Made by a program: the position numbers and the translations under genes | Notes under the pieces: model-generated | What the model saw: only the letters and a program-made list of their open reading frames with translations | Databases searched by the model: none | Told to the model about the DNA's origin: nothing | Part shown: piece after piece, positions 24,104-32,790 of the stretch | How positions within the stretch are numbered: the stretch's first letter is position 1 | Layout: each line of letters opens with the position of its first letter | DNA from: Lachnospiraceae bacterium | GTDB lineage: Bacteria > Bacillota > Clostridia > Lachnospirales > Lachnospiraceae | Assembly: GCA_018056425.1 (NCBI GenBank) | Contig: JAGPFR010000009.1 | Span: 1-64,000 of the forward strand | DNA length: 64,000 nt | Reading direction: 5' to 3'

Positions 24104-24156
24104 ATCCCTGTCCCGAAAAGGAACCGACAGGTTCCAAGCCAGGAAAGGAGATTAAT

Positions 24157-25533
24157 ATGGCTGACAAGACTATTCCCTACAAGATCTATCTGTCCGAAGA
24201 GGATATGCCCAAGGCATGGTATAACCTCAGAGCGGACATGAAGAATAAACCCGCTCCTCTTCTTAATCCCGGAACAGGAAAACCTCTTACCGCGGATGAG
24301 CTTTCTCCCATATTCTGTGAGGAACTTGTTGCACAGGAACTGGATGATACCACTCCTTTTATCGAGATTCCCGAAGAGATCCGTAATTTCTACAAGATGT
24401 TCAGACCTTCACCTCTTGTACGTGCTTACTGCCTTGAGCAGAAACTCCAAACTCCCGCAAAGATCTATTACAAGTTCGAAGGAAATAACACAAGCGGAAG
24501 CCATAAGCTTAACTCCGCCATTGCACAGGCATATTATGCCAAGAAGCAGGGCCTTAAAGGTGTAACCACGGAGACCGGTGCAGGTCAGTGGGGAACAGCT
24601 CTATCCATGGCTTGTTCATATTTCGGACTTGATTGTAAGGTATACATGGTTAAGGTTTCTTATGAGCAGAAGCCTTTCCGCCGTGAAGTAATGCGTACTT
24701 ACGGAGCATCCGTTGTTCCTTCACCTTCTGAGACTACCGAAATAGGTAAGAAGATCCTTGCCGAGCATCCCGGAACCACAGGAAGTCTCGGATGTGCCAT
24801 TTCCGAAGCTGTTGAAGTTGCAACCAAGAATCCCGGATACAGATACGTCCTCGGAAGCGTTCTTAACCAGGTTCTTCTCCATCAGTCGGTAATCGGTCTT
24901 GAGACCAAGACTGCACTTGATAAGTACGGAATCAGGCCCGACATCATTATCGGATGTGCGGGAGGCGGATCAAATCTCGGAGGACTCATTGCTCCTTTCA
25001 TGGGCGAGAAGCTCCGCGGCGAGGCTGACTACCGCATCATCGCAGTCGAGCCTGCATCTTGTCCCAGCTTCACAAGAGGAACTTTTGCTTACGATTTCTG
25101 CGATACCGGAATGATCTGTCCTCTTGCCAAGATGTACACTCTCGGAAGCAGCTTCATCCCTTCAGCAAACCACGCAGGCGGTCTTCGTTTCCACGGTATG
25201 AGCTCAACTCTTTCCCAGCTGTATCATGACGGATACATGGAAGCAACCAGCGTAGAGCAGACTTCCGTATTCGAGGCTGCAGAGATGTTCGCAAGAGTAG
25301 AGGGAATCCTTCCCGCTCCCGAAAGCTCACATGCTATCAGGGCTGCTATTGATGAGGCGCTTAAGTGTAAAGAGACCGGAGAAGAGAAGACCATCGTATT
25401 CGGTCTTACCGGAACAGGCTACTTCGATCTTGTGGCATATCAGAAGTTTAATGACGGAGAGATGAGCGATTACATTCCTACCGATGAAGAGATCGCAGCA
25501 TCGATCGCCAAGCTTCCCAAGGTACCCGAATAA
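24157..25533 (+). CDS. trpB: TrpB2-type tryptophan synthase beta-like enzyme (PLP-dependent)
   Basis: A 458-residue PLP enzyme of the TrpB2 class, longer than the usual TrpB of about 400 residues. It condenses indole with serine, or releases the products of serine deamination. FEGNNTSGSHKLNSA contains the PLP lysine (Lys117); TTETGAGQWGTALS has the catalytic Glu; GCAGGGSNLGG is the phosphate-binding glycine loop. The TrpB2-specific insertion (MVKVSYEQKPFRREVMRTYG) is present. No trpA or other trp gene adjoins, so it probably rescues indole or supplements tryptophan when tRNA-Trp is uncharged, in line with the T-box. AGGAAAGGAG precedes ATG 24157. Confidence 0.9.
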   Translation: MADKTIPYKIYLSEEDMPKAWYNLRADMKNKPAPLLNPGTGKPLTADELSPIFCEELVAQELDDTTPFIEIPEEIRNFYKMFRPSPLVRAYCLEQKLQTPAKIYYKFEGNNTSGSHKLNSAIAQAYYAKKQGLKGVTTETGAGQWGTALSMACSYFGLDCKVYMVKVSYEQKPFRREVMRTYGASVVPSPSETTEIGKKILAEHPGTTGSLGCAISEAVEVATKNPGYRYVLGSVLNQVLLHQSVIGLETKTALDKYGIRPDIIIGCAGGGSNLGGLIAPFMGEKLRGEADYRIIAVEPASCPSFTRGTFAYDFCDTGMICPLAKMYTLGSSFIPSANHAGGLRFHGMSSTLSQLYHDGYMEATSVEQTSVFEAAEMFARVEGILPAPESSHAIRAAIDEALKCKETGEEKTIVFGLTGTGYFDLVAYQKFNDGEMSDYIPTDEEIAASIAKLPKVPE

Positions 25534-25574
25534 ACAGGTGACACAGGGGACGCTTCTATATTAATCCGTGCTTT

Positions 25575-25598
25575 AACCCGGGGTGTATGCCCCGGGTT
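25575..25598. terminator. 9-bp GC-rich hairpin after trpB
   Basis: AACCCGGGG (25575-25583), loop TGTATG, CCCCGGGTT (25590-25598). No long T-run follows, so termination would be weak or factor-aided. Confidence 0.5.
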
Positions 25599-25664
25599 AT
25601 GTTATAATAATATATTGTAGGGGCATTGCCCGATCGCAATCTTATTAAGGAAGAAATACAAGTC

Positions 25665-26153
25665 ATGAGAAATGAAAAAGTAGCCGAATTTCTAAAGGCT
25701 AAGGGATTTGAAGACCGTATAGAAGATCACACCGAAACGATAGATACGGTTGAACACGCCGCCTTGCAGATCGGATGCAGCGAAGCGGAAATTGCAAAGA
25801 CGCTTTCTTTTATCGTTGATGAGAAACCTGTCATAGTCGTAATGGCGGGGGACGGAAGGGTTAACAGTTCTAAGTTTAAAGCACTGTTCCATACAAAACC
25901 TTCGATGGTTCCGAGGGAGCAGGTCTCCGATCTGATAGGATTTTTGCCCGGCGGTGTCTGCCCTTTTGGTATAAAAGAGGACATCCCCGTATGGCTCGAT
26001 GTTTCCATGAAGAGATTCGAGTATGTTCATCCTGCGGCAGGAAATGATTTTACTTCAGTTAAGCTGACTCCCGATGAACTTATGAAAGCATCCGGTGCCA
26101 TCGGATGGTGTGATGTTTGCAAAGGCTGGGAAGAAAACGGTGAGAATAGTTAA
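25665..26153 (+). CDS. YbaK/EbsC-type aminoacyl-tRNA deacylase
   Basis: A 162-residue protein of the YbaK/ProX editing family, which hydrolyses mischarged Cys- or Ala-tRNA(Pro) and relatives. Landmarks: AALQIGCSEAEIAKTLSFIV, the catalytic-lysine-region NSSKFKALF, FLPGGVCPFGI and YVHPAAGNDFTSVKLTPDEL. Length fits. ATG 25665 is preferred, having AAGGAAGAA upstream; the frame is open 13 codons earlier. Its 3' end overlaps the next gene by 14 bases, suggesting coupling. Confidence 0.85.
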   Translation: MRNEKVAEFLKAKGFEDRIEDHTETIDTVEHAALQIGCSEAEIAKTLSFIVDEKPVIVVMAGDGRVNSSKFKALFHTKPSMVPREQVSDLIGFLPGGVCPFGIKEDIPVWLDVSMKRFEYVHPAAGNDFTSVKLTPDELMKASGAIGWCDVCKGWEENGENS

Positions 26154-26976
26154 TCTGATTGAAAATACGGAAGGAAAAGCCGGATGCATATTTGCACACG
26201 GCCTGTCTTTCTATATAGAAGGCTGCGGACATAAGATGCTCATGGATCTGGGGCCATCCGCTGATACTTTAACAAATGCAGGTGCCCTGGATATTGATCT
26301 GAGTACAGTCGATACTGTCATCTTAAGCCACGGTCATTACGATCATTCCGGAGGAATACTTCCTTTTGCCGCTGTCAACGATCATGCAGACATCTATATG
26401 CAGGCTGCTGCTTCTGACGATTATTATGCGGATGACGGGCCCGATGCCGGAGAGGAAAGGTTCAGATATATCGGTATAGATAAAAAGATCGGAGATCTTC
26501 CTCAGGTTAAGAAGTTAAGCGGAGACGGCGTCATATTTGATGGAGCAGAGCTGTTTACCGTTAAAAAAAGAACGCACGAGCTTCCGTTTACAAATAAAAG
26601 ACTATTGATGAAAGCGGGCGGAGAGCTTGTCAGAGATGAGTTTAAGCATGAGCACTTCCTTGTTTTGCGGGAAAACGGGATATCCGTACTGATGGGAGGA
26701 TGTGCCCATAACGGGATTCTGAGCATAATGGATGCATACCGTGAAAAGTACGGAAAGGCACCCGATGTCGTTATAAGCGGATTTCATCTGATGAAGAAAA
26801 CGCCGTACCGGGAGGATCAGATAAAGGAGATCGAAGATATTGCAAAGGAACTGGTTAAGTATCCGACCTGCTTTTATACATGTCACTGTACCGGAACGGA
26901 AGCCTTTGACATCATGAAGCAGGTAATGGGCGATAAACTGATCTATGTTCATTCGGGCGAAGAGATAATAATATAA
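26140..26976 (+). CDS. metallo-beta-lactamase-fold metal-dependent hydrolase (COG1237 type)
   Basis: A 278-residue MBL-fold protein. LSHGHYDHSGG, with the first metal His at residue 64, is the H-x-H-x-D-H motif; MGGCAHNGILSI and VISGFHLMK provide the later ligands, and TCHCTG near the C-terminus is typical of the group related to dihydropterin aminobenzene-phosphate synthase and other COG1237 hydrolases. The substrate is unknown. GTG 26140 is chosen: similarity begins at VRIVNLIENTEG and the 14-base overlap with the YbaK-type gene is compact. The next gene starts five bases after its stop. Confidence 0.8.
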   Translation: MRIVNLIENTEGKAGCIFAHGLSFYIEGCGHKMLMDLGPSADTLTNAGALDIDLSTVDTVILSHGHYDHSGGILPFAAVNDHADIYMQAAASDDYYADDGPDAGEERFRYIGIDKKIGDLPQVKKLSGDGVIFDGAELFTVKKRTHELPFTNKRLLMKAGGELVRDEFKHEHFLVLRENGISVLMGGCAHNGILSIMDAYREKYGKAPDVVISGFHLMKKTPYREDQIKEIEDIAKELVKYPTCFYTCHCTGTEAFDIMKQVMGDKLIYVHSGEEIII

Positions 26977-26981
26977 TTAAT

Positions 26982-27674
26982 ATGGGAAGAACATTCAGCG
27001 ACAATTTTGAAATAGGATCGATGGAAGAACTGGCAGCAGCCGTTAAGGAATTCGGATTTGTTCCTTTTTTTGCGGGGGACATAGAGGGCTTTTCTCTTGA
27101 AGAACATATCGCTGACGGATGCTGGTATTATGATTCGGATCCCTGGGATGCATGGGAATGGAAAGGTCCGGTAATAAAGAAGAGCAAGTGTGCCTACGGC
27201 AAATTTCTGGGAAATAAGGCAGTGTACATAAGCAGTGAGTGGTTCCCTGATTTTGCCAATTACAGACGAGACGGATATGACTTTGATGCCCGTTATGAGG
27301 ACGGACTTGCTTCTTATAATGACAAAATCCTGTATGAACTGGTCGATGCCAATGCTCCGGTTCTGTCAAAGAAGCTTAAGGAGATCGGAAACTACCGAAA
27401 AGGCGGCAAAAAGGGCTTTGATTCGTCCATAACACGTCTTCAGAAGCAGTGCTATGTTATTACGAGCAATTTTACGCATTCCAAGGATAAATTCGGTAAT
27501 GAGTACGGCTGGGGAATTGCGGAATATACCACTCCCGAGAAGTTTATGGGTAAGAAATTTACCGATAAGGTCTATAAGAGAAGCCCCGAAGAATCCCTGG
27601 AAAGAATCGTTACCCATTTTAAGAAAATACTTCCGGATGCGGACGAGGCACAGATCAGGAAAATACTGAAATAA
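26982..27674 (+). CDS. hypothetical protein, AlkZ-related (winged-helix) family suspected
   Basis: A 230-residue cytoplasmic protein. Distinctive segments are GCWYYDSDPWDAWEWKGPVI near residues 46-65, EWFPDFANYRRDGYDFDARY and RKGGKKGFDSSITRLQKQCYV. These resemble proteins annotated as AlkZ-related in Lachnospiraceae, named after the DNA glycosylase fold that opens alkylated cross-links. I recognise the resemblance from memory only; catalytic residues of true AlkZ are not evident. No clear ribosome site; five bases from the MBL gene, so probably same transcript. Confidence 0.6.
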   Translation: MGRTFSDNFEIGSMEELAAAVKEFGFVPFFAGDIEGFSLEEHIADGCWYYDSDPWDAWEWKGPVIKKSKCAYGKFLGNKAVYISSEWFPDFANYRRDGYDFDARYEDGLASYNDKILYELVDANAPVLSKKLKEIGNYRKGGKKGFDSSITRLQKQCYVITSNFTHSKDKFGNEYGWGIAEYTTPEKFMGKKFTDKVYKRSPEESLERIVTHFKKILPDADEAQIRKILK

Positions 27675-27788
27675 GCAAGAACAAAAAGCGGTCCTTTTTA
27701 TACAAAATATCGTTAGTGCACAGGCAATCGTGGTGATATCGTTAACTTATAAACGTGTGTAGCCGAAGTCGGCGGAAAGGAAAGATTA

Positions 27789-28964
27789 ATGGAGAATTTT
27801 TCATTCTATTCACCTACTTGTTTTGTATTCGGAAGAGATTCTGAGGAGAAGACCGGAGCCTGTGTTAAGAGGTTCGGCGGAAGCAAGGTCCTCATTCATT
27901 ACGGCGGCGGAAGTGTAGTTCGTTCCGGGCTTTTGGACAGAGTAAAGAAGTCCCTCGAGAAAGCGGGAGTTGAATATGTGGAGCTCGGAGGCGTTAAGCC
28001 CAATCCCAGAAGCGGACTTGTATATGAAGGAATCGACCTTTGCAGAAAAGAAAACGTTGATTTTATCCTTGCGGTAGGCGGAGGAAGCGCCATTGATTCT
28101 TCCAAAGCAATAGCAGCAGGCGTACCTTATGAAGGGGATTTCTGGGATTTCTATCAGGGAAAATGGATAGAAAATGCCCTTCCCGTAGGAACGGTTCTTA
28201 CGATCGCAGCTGCCGGAAGCGAAGGAAGCCCGGATTCCGTAATTACCAAAGAGGAGGGAATGTTTAAGAGAGGTGCCAGCGGAGATGCCATCAGACCTAA
28301 ATTCAGCATCCTTAACCCAGCACTTACCCAGACCCTTCCCCCATATCAGACCGCAGCAGGAATTACCGATATAATGGCTCATCTCTACGAGAGATATCTG
28401 ACCAACTCCGAGGAGGTTGAAGTAACAGACAGACTCATCGAGGCACTTCTTCTTACAATGATCCATGAAGGCCCCAGAGTAATTGCAGATCCTGATAACT
28501 ACGATGCAAGAGCCAATATCATGTGGGCAGGAACCGTAGCTCATAACAATACATGCGGTGTTGGAAGGAGCCAGGACTGGCTCAGCCATTCTATCGAGCA
28601 TGAACTTTCGGCTCTTTATGACTGTGCGCACGGTGCCGGACTTGCAGTTACCATGCCCGCAGTATTTACTTATGAAATGAATCACAATGTAATGAGATTT
28701 GCGCAGGTTGCCGTAAGGGTATGGGGATGTCAGATGGATTTCGCACATCCCGAAGTAACCGCTAAAGCAGGTATCGAGGCATTCAGAAATTTCCTTATCT
28801 CCATAGGAATGCCTAAGAACTTCGAAGAACTCGGTGCTAAAGAGGAGGATATCCCCAAGCTGGTTGATGTTCTCTGCAACGGTGACGGAAGAAACGGAAG
28901 TATCTCCGGATTTATCACTCTCAATGAGGAAGAGTGCGCAAAGATCTATAAGATGATGATCTGA
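27789..28964 (+). CDS. iron-containing alcohol dehydrogenase (butanol dehydrogenase-like)
   Basis: A 391-residue group III alcohol dehydrogenase that reduces aldehydes to alcohols with NAD(P)H, probably in fermentation. The nucleotide-binding stretch is FILAVGGGSAIDSSKAIA (about 94-111). Metal ligands lie in GITDIMAHLYE (Asp and His) and HSIEHELSALYDCAHGAG (two His). The family signature of Fe-ADHs is intact and the length typical of BdhA/YqhD-like enzymes. GGAAAGGAAAG precedes the ATG. The 113-base gap upstream carries a small GCCGA/TCGGC hairpin and no gene. Confidence 0.9.
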   Translation: MENFSFYSPTCFVFGRDSEEKTGACVKRFGGSKVLIHYGGGSVVRSGLLDRVKKSLEKAGVEYVELGGVKPNPRSGLVYEGIDLCRKENVDFILAVGGGSAIDSSKAIAAGVPYEGDFWDFYQGKWIENALPVGTVLTIAAAGSEGSPDSVITKEEGMFKRGASGDAIRPKFSILNPALTQTLPPYQTAAGITDIMAHLYERYLTNSEEVEVTDRLIEALLLTMIHEGPRVIADPDNYDARANIMWAGTVAHNNTCGVGRSQDWLSHSIEHELSALYDCAHGAGLAVTMPAVFTYEMNHNVMRFAQVAVRVWGCQMDFAHPEVTAKAGIEAFRNFLISIGMPKNFEELGAKEEDIPKLVDVLCNGDGRNGSISGFITLNEEECAKIYKMMI

Positions 28965-28977
28965 TAAGAGGAAAACA

Positions 28978-29808
28978 ATGACAATAAACGGACAGACATT
29001 TGATGAGGAAAGAGCACTGTACGGTCAGGACGGGATTGTGGTCAACAACTGCAGATTCGACGGTCCCGCTGACGGAGAAAGTGCATTTAAAGAAGGGAAA
29101 AATATTGAAGTATCAAAGTCTTTCTTTAATCTGCGCTACCCTTTCTGGCATGATGATAATCTTACAATTAAAGACAGCGAGATGACTGATAAGTGCAGGG
29201 CTGCCCTGTGGTATACGAATAATGCAATTATCACGGGCACTAAGATGCACGGGATCAAAGCACTCAGAGAATGCTCGGATATCAGGATCAGTGATTGCGA
29301 TATCATCTCTCCTGAATTCGGCTGGTCTGTAAACGGAATCGAAATGAAAGACACATCGGCCGAAGGCGAATACTTCATGATGCGTTCCGACAGGCTGAAA
29401 TTTGAAAATGTAACTTTAAACGGAAAGTATTCTTTTCAATATATAACCGATTCGGTATTTGAAAATTGCAATTTCAATACCAAGGATGCATTCTGGCACG
29501 CGAAAAATGTTGTGGTCAGAAATTCTGTGATAAACGGAGAGTATCTTGCATGGTATTGTGAGAATGTGACATTTGAAAACTGTACGATCAGCGGAACCCA
29601 GCCTCTTTGCTACTGCAAAAACCTGAAGCTTATTAACTGCAAGATGGATGGCGCCAATCTTGCATTTGAAAAGTCGGTTGTGGAAGCTGATATTACTACT
29701 CCCATGATAAGTATTAAGAATCCGCTTTCGGGAACCATAAATGTTCCGGGAGTTGATGAGATCATCATGGATGATCCGAACGCAAAGGGAATCATCAATA
29801 TTAAATAA
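28978..29808 (+). CDS. DUF3737-type right-handed beta-helix protein
   Basis: A 276-residue protein built of short strands with regularly spaced Cys, Asn and Phe residues (FENCNFNTKDAFWHAKNVVV, NVTFENCTISGTQPL), typical of a parallel beta-helix, and matching the DUF3737 family common in Firmicutes. No signal peptide. Enzymatic role unknown; beta-helix proteins often bind or cut polysaccharides, but no catalytic residues can be named. It follows the alcohol dehydrogenase by 13 bases and precedes the aldo/keto reductase by 10, indicating an operon. Confidence 0.75.
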   Translation: MTINGQTFDEERALYGQDGIVVNNCRFDGPADGESAFKEGKNIEVSKSFFNLRYPFWHDDNLTIKDSEMTDKCRAALWYTNNAIITGTKMHGIKALRECSDIRISDCDIISPEFGWSVNGIEMKDTSAEGEYFMMRSDRLKFENVTLNGKYSFQYITDSVFENCNFNTKDAFWHAKNVVVRNSVINGEYLAWYCENVTFENCTISGTQPLCYCKNLKLINCKMDGANLAFEKSVVEADITTPMISIKNPLSGTINVPGVDEIIMDDPNAKGIINIK

Positions 29809-29818
29809 GGGGTAATAT

Positions 29819-30940
29819 ATGGGTATAGATTTGAACAAAATGCCAAAACTCGGTTTCGGGCTTATGAGACTTCCTGAAAAAGACGGGGTGATCGATCATG
29901 AGCATGTTTGCAAAATGGTTGATAAATATATGGAAGCCAGAATGAATTATTTTGATACGGCTTATGTATATCACGGAGGAAGATCGGAAGTTGCCGCAAG
30001 AGAAGCTCTTGTAAAACGCTATCCCAGAGAGGACTTCATGGTTGCCACCAAACTTCCCGCATGGGAAGTGAAGAAGGAAGAGGATATCGAGAGAATCTTT
30101 AACGAGCAGCTTGAAAGACTCGGTGTTGATTATATCGATTTTTATCTTCTCCATTCCATAGAAGAAGGAAACAATTACGATGTATATGTAAAGTATGATT
30201 GTTTCAACTGGGGACTGAAAAAGAAAGCGGAAGGCAAGATCAGGCATTTCGGTTTTTCTTTTCACGGAAGCCCGGAACTTCTTGCGGAGATACTTGATAA
30301 ACATCCCGAGGTTGAGTTTGTTCAGATACAGCTTAACTATCTTGACAGAACAAATCCTGTTGTTAGATCTCAGGAACTGTATGACATTCTTCATGAGAGA
30401 AATATCCCTATCATTGTAATGGAGCCTGTTCGCGGAGGAGCTCTTGCTGCGATGGCTCCGGAGATTGAAGAAATCTTTAAGAATAAGAGACCGGAAAGTT
30501 CCGTTGCTTCATGGGCACTTCGTTTTGTCGGATCACTCCCCGGAGTTATGACCATTCTTTCGGGAATGTCAAATGAAGAGCAGATGAGTGACAACATCGG
30601 AACTTTCAGTAATTTTGAACCTTTATCGGATGAAGAATTTGCGCTGGTAAACAAAGTAACCAATGAGATACTTAAGGTTCCGCAGATCGGATGCACGGCA
30701 TGTAAGTATTGCTGTGACGGATGTCCGATGAAGATAAGTATTCCTGATGTATTCAGAACGATAAATACACTTCGCCGTTATCCGGATGACTGGAGATCCA
30801 AGAATTTCTATTCGGGATTAATACAAAGATCGGGTAAGGCATCGGATTGTATCGGATGCGGTCAGTGCGAGAGAGTATGTCCCCAGCATTTGCCCATCAT
30901 TGAACTGATGAAAGAAGCTTCGGAAATACTCGAAAAATAA
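29819..30940 (+). CDS. aldo/keto reductase with C-terminal 4Fe-4S domain
   Basis: A 373-residue protein. Residues 1-280 are an aldo/keto reductase barrel: GFGLMRLP, the catalytic Asp/Tyr in NYFDTAYVYHGG, Lys in VATKLP and His in YLLHS. The C-terminal part has two cysteine groups, CTACKYCCDGCP and CIGCGQCERVCP, of ferredoxin type, found in the COG1453 subfamily of anaerobes. Electrons could come from ferredoxin rather than NADPH alone; the substrate is unknown. GGGGTAATAT precedes the ATG. Last gene of the run starting at the alcohol dehydrogenase. Confidence 0.88.
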   Translation: MGIDLNKMPKLGFGLMRLPEKDGVIDHEHVCKMVDKYMEARMNYFDTAYVYHGGRSEVAAREALVKRYPREDFMVATKLPAWEVKKEEDIERIFNEQLERLGVDYIDFYLLHSIEEGNNYDVYVKYDCFNWGLKKKAEGKIRHFGFSFHGSPELLAEILDKHPEVEFVQIQLNYLDRTNPVVRSQELYDILHERNIPIIVMEPVRGGALAAMAPEIEEIFKNKRPESSVASWALRFVGSLPGVMTILSGMSNEEQMSDNIGTFSNFEPLSDEEFALVNKVTNEILKVPQIGCTACKYCCDGCPMKISIPDVFRTINTLRRYPDDWRSKNFYSGLIQRSGKASDCIGCGQCERVCPQHLPIIELMKEASEILEK

Positions 30941-30954
30941 TTTTAAAAATATTG

Positions 30955-30985
30955 TTGACTCTCCCCTTGGGGAACCCTTTAAGGT
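30955..30985 (+). promoter_or_regulatory. MerR-type promoter with 19-bp spacer and dyad
   Basis: TTGACT (30955-30960), a 19-base spacer holding the dyad CTCCCCTTGGGGA, then TAAGGT (30980-30985). Over-long 19-bp spacers with a central CCCC/GGGG dyad are the hallmark of MerR-controlled promoters, so the regulator below probably controls itself. A second box, TATTAT, lies at 30988-30993. Confidence 0.65.
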
Positions 30986-31011
30986 GATATTATAAGAAAG
31001 GAGGTTCCCAT

Positions 31012-32192
31012 ATGAACGACAAAATGACATCGGGGGAAATAGCAAAAAAGCAGGCGTTTCACAGAAGGCCGTTCGCCTGTATGACGAAAAAGGACTTCTG
31101 AAACCATCGGATTATTCCGAAGGAAATTATCGTCTGTATGACAAAGCGGCTCTTCAGATTCTTGAGAAGATCGTGGCACTTAAGCAAATAGGTTTTTCTC
31201 TTGAGGAGATAAGAGATAATCTGGTTGCCGGTGAAGCGGCAAATGTTGAAGATGCTCTCAGGATCCAGCTTAAGAACATGGAGGAGAAAAAATACCGCAT
31301 TGAAAAAGTTATCAGTGCAATAAACAGAACCTTTGAAAGAAAGAGCGGTTCGCTCGACTGGGATGATGTTGCGGAGATGATCCAGAACATCCATCTCGAT
31401 CAGGGTGCGGATGAACGTCACTGGGATGCACTTAAACACACGTCTCAGGAAGAGGATTGGTATGTAAAGATATTCAAATCCCTTCCCATTACATCCGGCG
31501 AAAAGATACTCGATCTCGGATTCGGATATGCAAAGCTCTGGAGAAACAATTGGAAGGATATTCCAAAAGACGTGAAGATATTCGGAGTAGACATACACGG
31601 AAGCTGGGCGGACGATTTTGAGAAGTATGTTTTCGAGAATAAAAATACTCTTCCGAAGGGTACAGAAATTTCTCTGGAGTTTGACGATCTCGAGAAAGAA
31701 AGTTCATGGAAGAAGATCGCAGGGGATAAAGAGTACGACCTGATAATTGCTCACTATATTAATTTTGAACTTAAGAATCCCGAGGAATTCGTAAAGCGTT
31801 CAAGTAAGGTACTGGCAAAGGGCGGAGTTTTTTCTTTTAACGCAGAAGCGGTAAATGACTGGAATTACTTTTTCAGAGATGCGCTTAACGCTGTCGGAGT
31901 AAAAGCACCATTTATTGATGAACGTATTAATGAGGAACAGGCAGCTCAGGATAAATGCGATGAAATGCTGAAGAAGTATTTCAAAAAGGTTGATTGCATT
32001 ACACTTGTAAACACCTGGCACTATACCGATGCTGAGGAGATCCTTGACAGAATGCTTCGGATGTATGAAGGACAGCAAAAGCTGATAAATGAAAACAGGA
32101 AAAAGATCTTAAAGTATTTCGGGGATAAGATCGAATCCGAAGGAGAGGTTACTTATACAAAACAATCTCTTTTCCGCAGATGCAGTAAGTAA
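31012..32192 (+). CDS. MerR-family regulator fused to SAM-dependent methyltransferase (requires a -1 frameshift)
   Basis: ATG 31012 follows AAAGGAGG at ideal spacing and begins MNDKMTSGEIAKK, the opening of a MerR helix-turn-helix. The continuation AGVSQKAVRLYDEKGLLKPSD lies in the -1 frame. The two frames join exactly by a -1 slip at A AAA AAG (31044-31050), giving about 393 residues; otherwise translation stops after 30 codons. CAGGCG (31051-31056) can pair with CGCCTG just downstream. After the MerR domain and its helix (to about residue 110) comes a class I methyltransferase: KILDLGFGYAKLWRNNW, FGVDIHG and VLAKGGVFSFNAE. MerR-methyltransferase fusions occur in Clostridia; methyl target unknown. 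A homopolymer error is the main alternative. Confidence 0.8.
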
Positions 32193-32230
32193 ACTAAACA
32201 GAATCTATTCTCTTTTTTAATCTTCCTTAA

Positions 32231-32274
32231 ACCGGCAGGCACATTACAGTGCACTGCCGGTATTTTTATTTTTG
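32231..32274 (+). terminator. intrinsic terminator after the MerR-methyltransferase gene
   Basis: ACCGGCAG-GCAC (32231-32242), loop ATTACA, GTGC-A-CTGCCGGT (32249-32261), then ATTTTTATTTTT. Confidence 0.85.
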
Positions 32275-32355
32275 TTCAATGTGATAAAATGATCCTGTTA
32301 GGATACGAAGCGTAAAAGACTTTAAGAGGACCGGAATAATATCGGAGGTGATGAA

Positions 32356-32790
32356 ATGGACATAAGTTACAAGAAGCTTTCTGAAGAGGAACTTGATGTT
32401 TTTATAAACATGCGAATAGGGCAGCTCCGTGAAGAGGGTGCAACGGAGGATATCGATCTTGTTCCTAATCTCAGAGACTATTACAACAGACATATGAGTG
32501 ACGGAACTTTTGTGTCATGGCTTGCCATGGACGGAGAGAAAATAGTGGGGACAAGCGGAATGTCCTTTGTGGAAAAGCCTCCGTATTTCAGTTGTCCGAG
32601 TGGAAAAATCGGTCTCTTATCCAGCATGTTCACAGATCCCGACTATCGCAGAAAAGGCATTGCCAGGGAGCTGTTATCCAGAGTCGTTGAGGAGGCGAGA
32701 AAATACGGATGGATATGGGGAAGAATTTCCGTGACGGAAAAAGGATATTCGGAGAAAACAAAACCTGGAAAGGTTTTATCGGATATTTGA
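32356..32790 (+). pseudogene. GNAT acetyltransferase, 3'-truncated by a gene joint
   Basis: Residues 1-118 are a normal GNAT start and core: MDISYKKLSEEELDVFINMR, then MFTDPDYRRKGIARELLSRVV, the acetyl-CoA loop. After EEARKYGW the expected C-terminal strand and helix (the L-Y-x-x-x-G-F region) are missing; instead the DNA becomes the CDP-archaeol-synthase-like gene, read here in the wrong frame. ATCGGAGGTGATGAA precedes the ATG, so it may be made but should not fold fully. The joint is near 32712. Confidence 0.65.

Noticed and set aside
27810..28748. 312-codon minus-strand frame inside the alcohol dehydrogenase gene
   Set aside because: It is the antisense shadow of a strongly conserved enzyme; no start signal or protein-like pattern.
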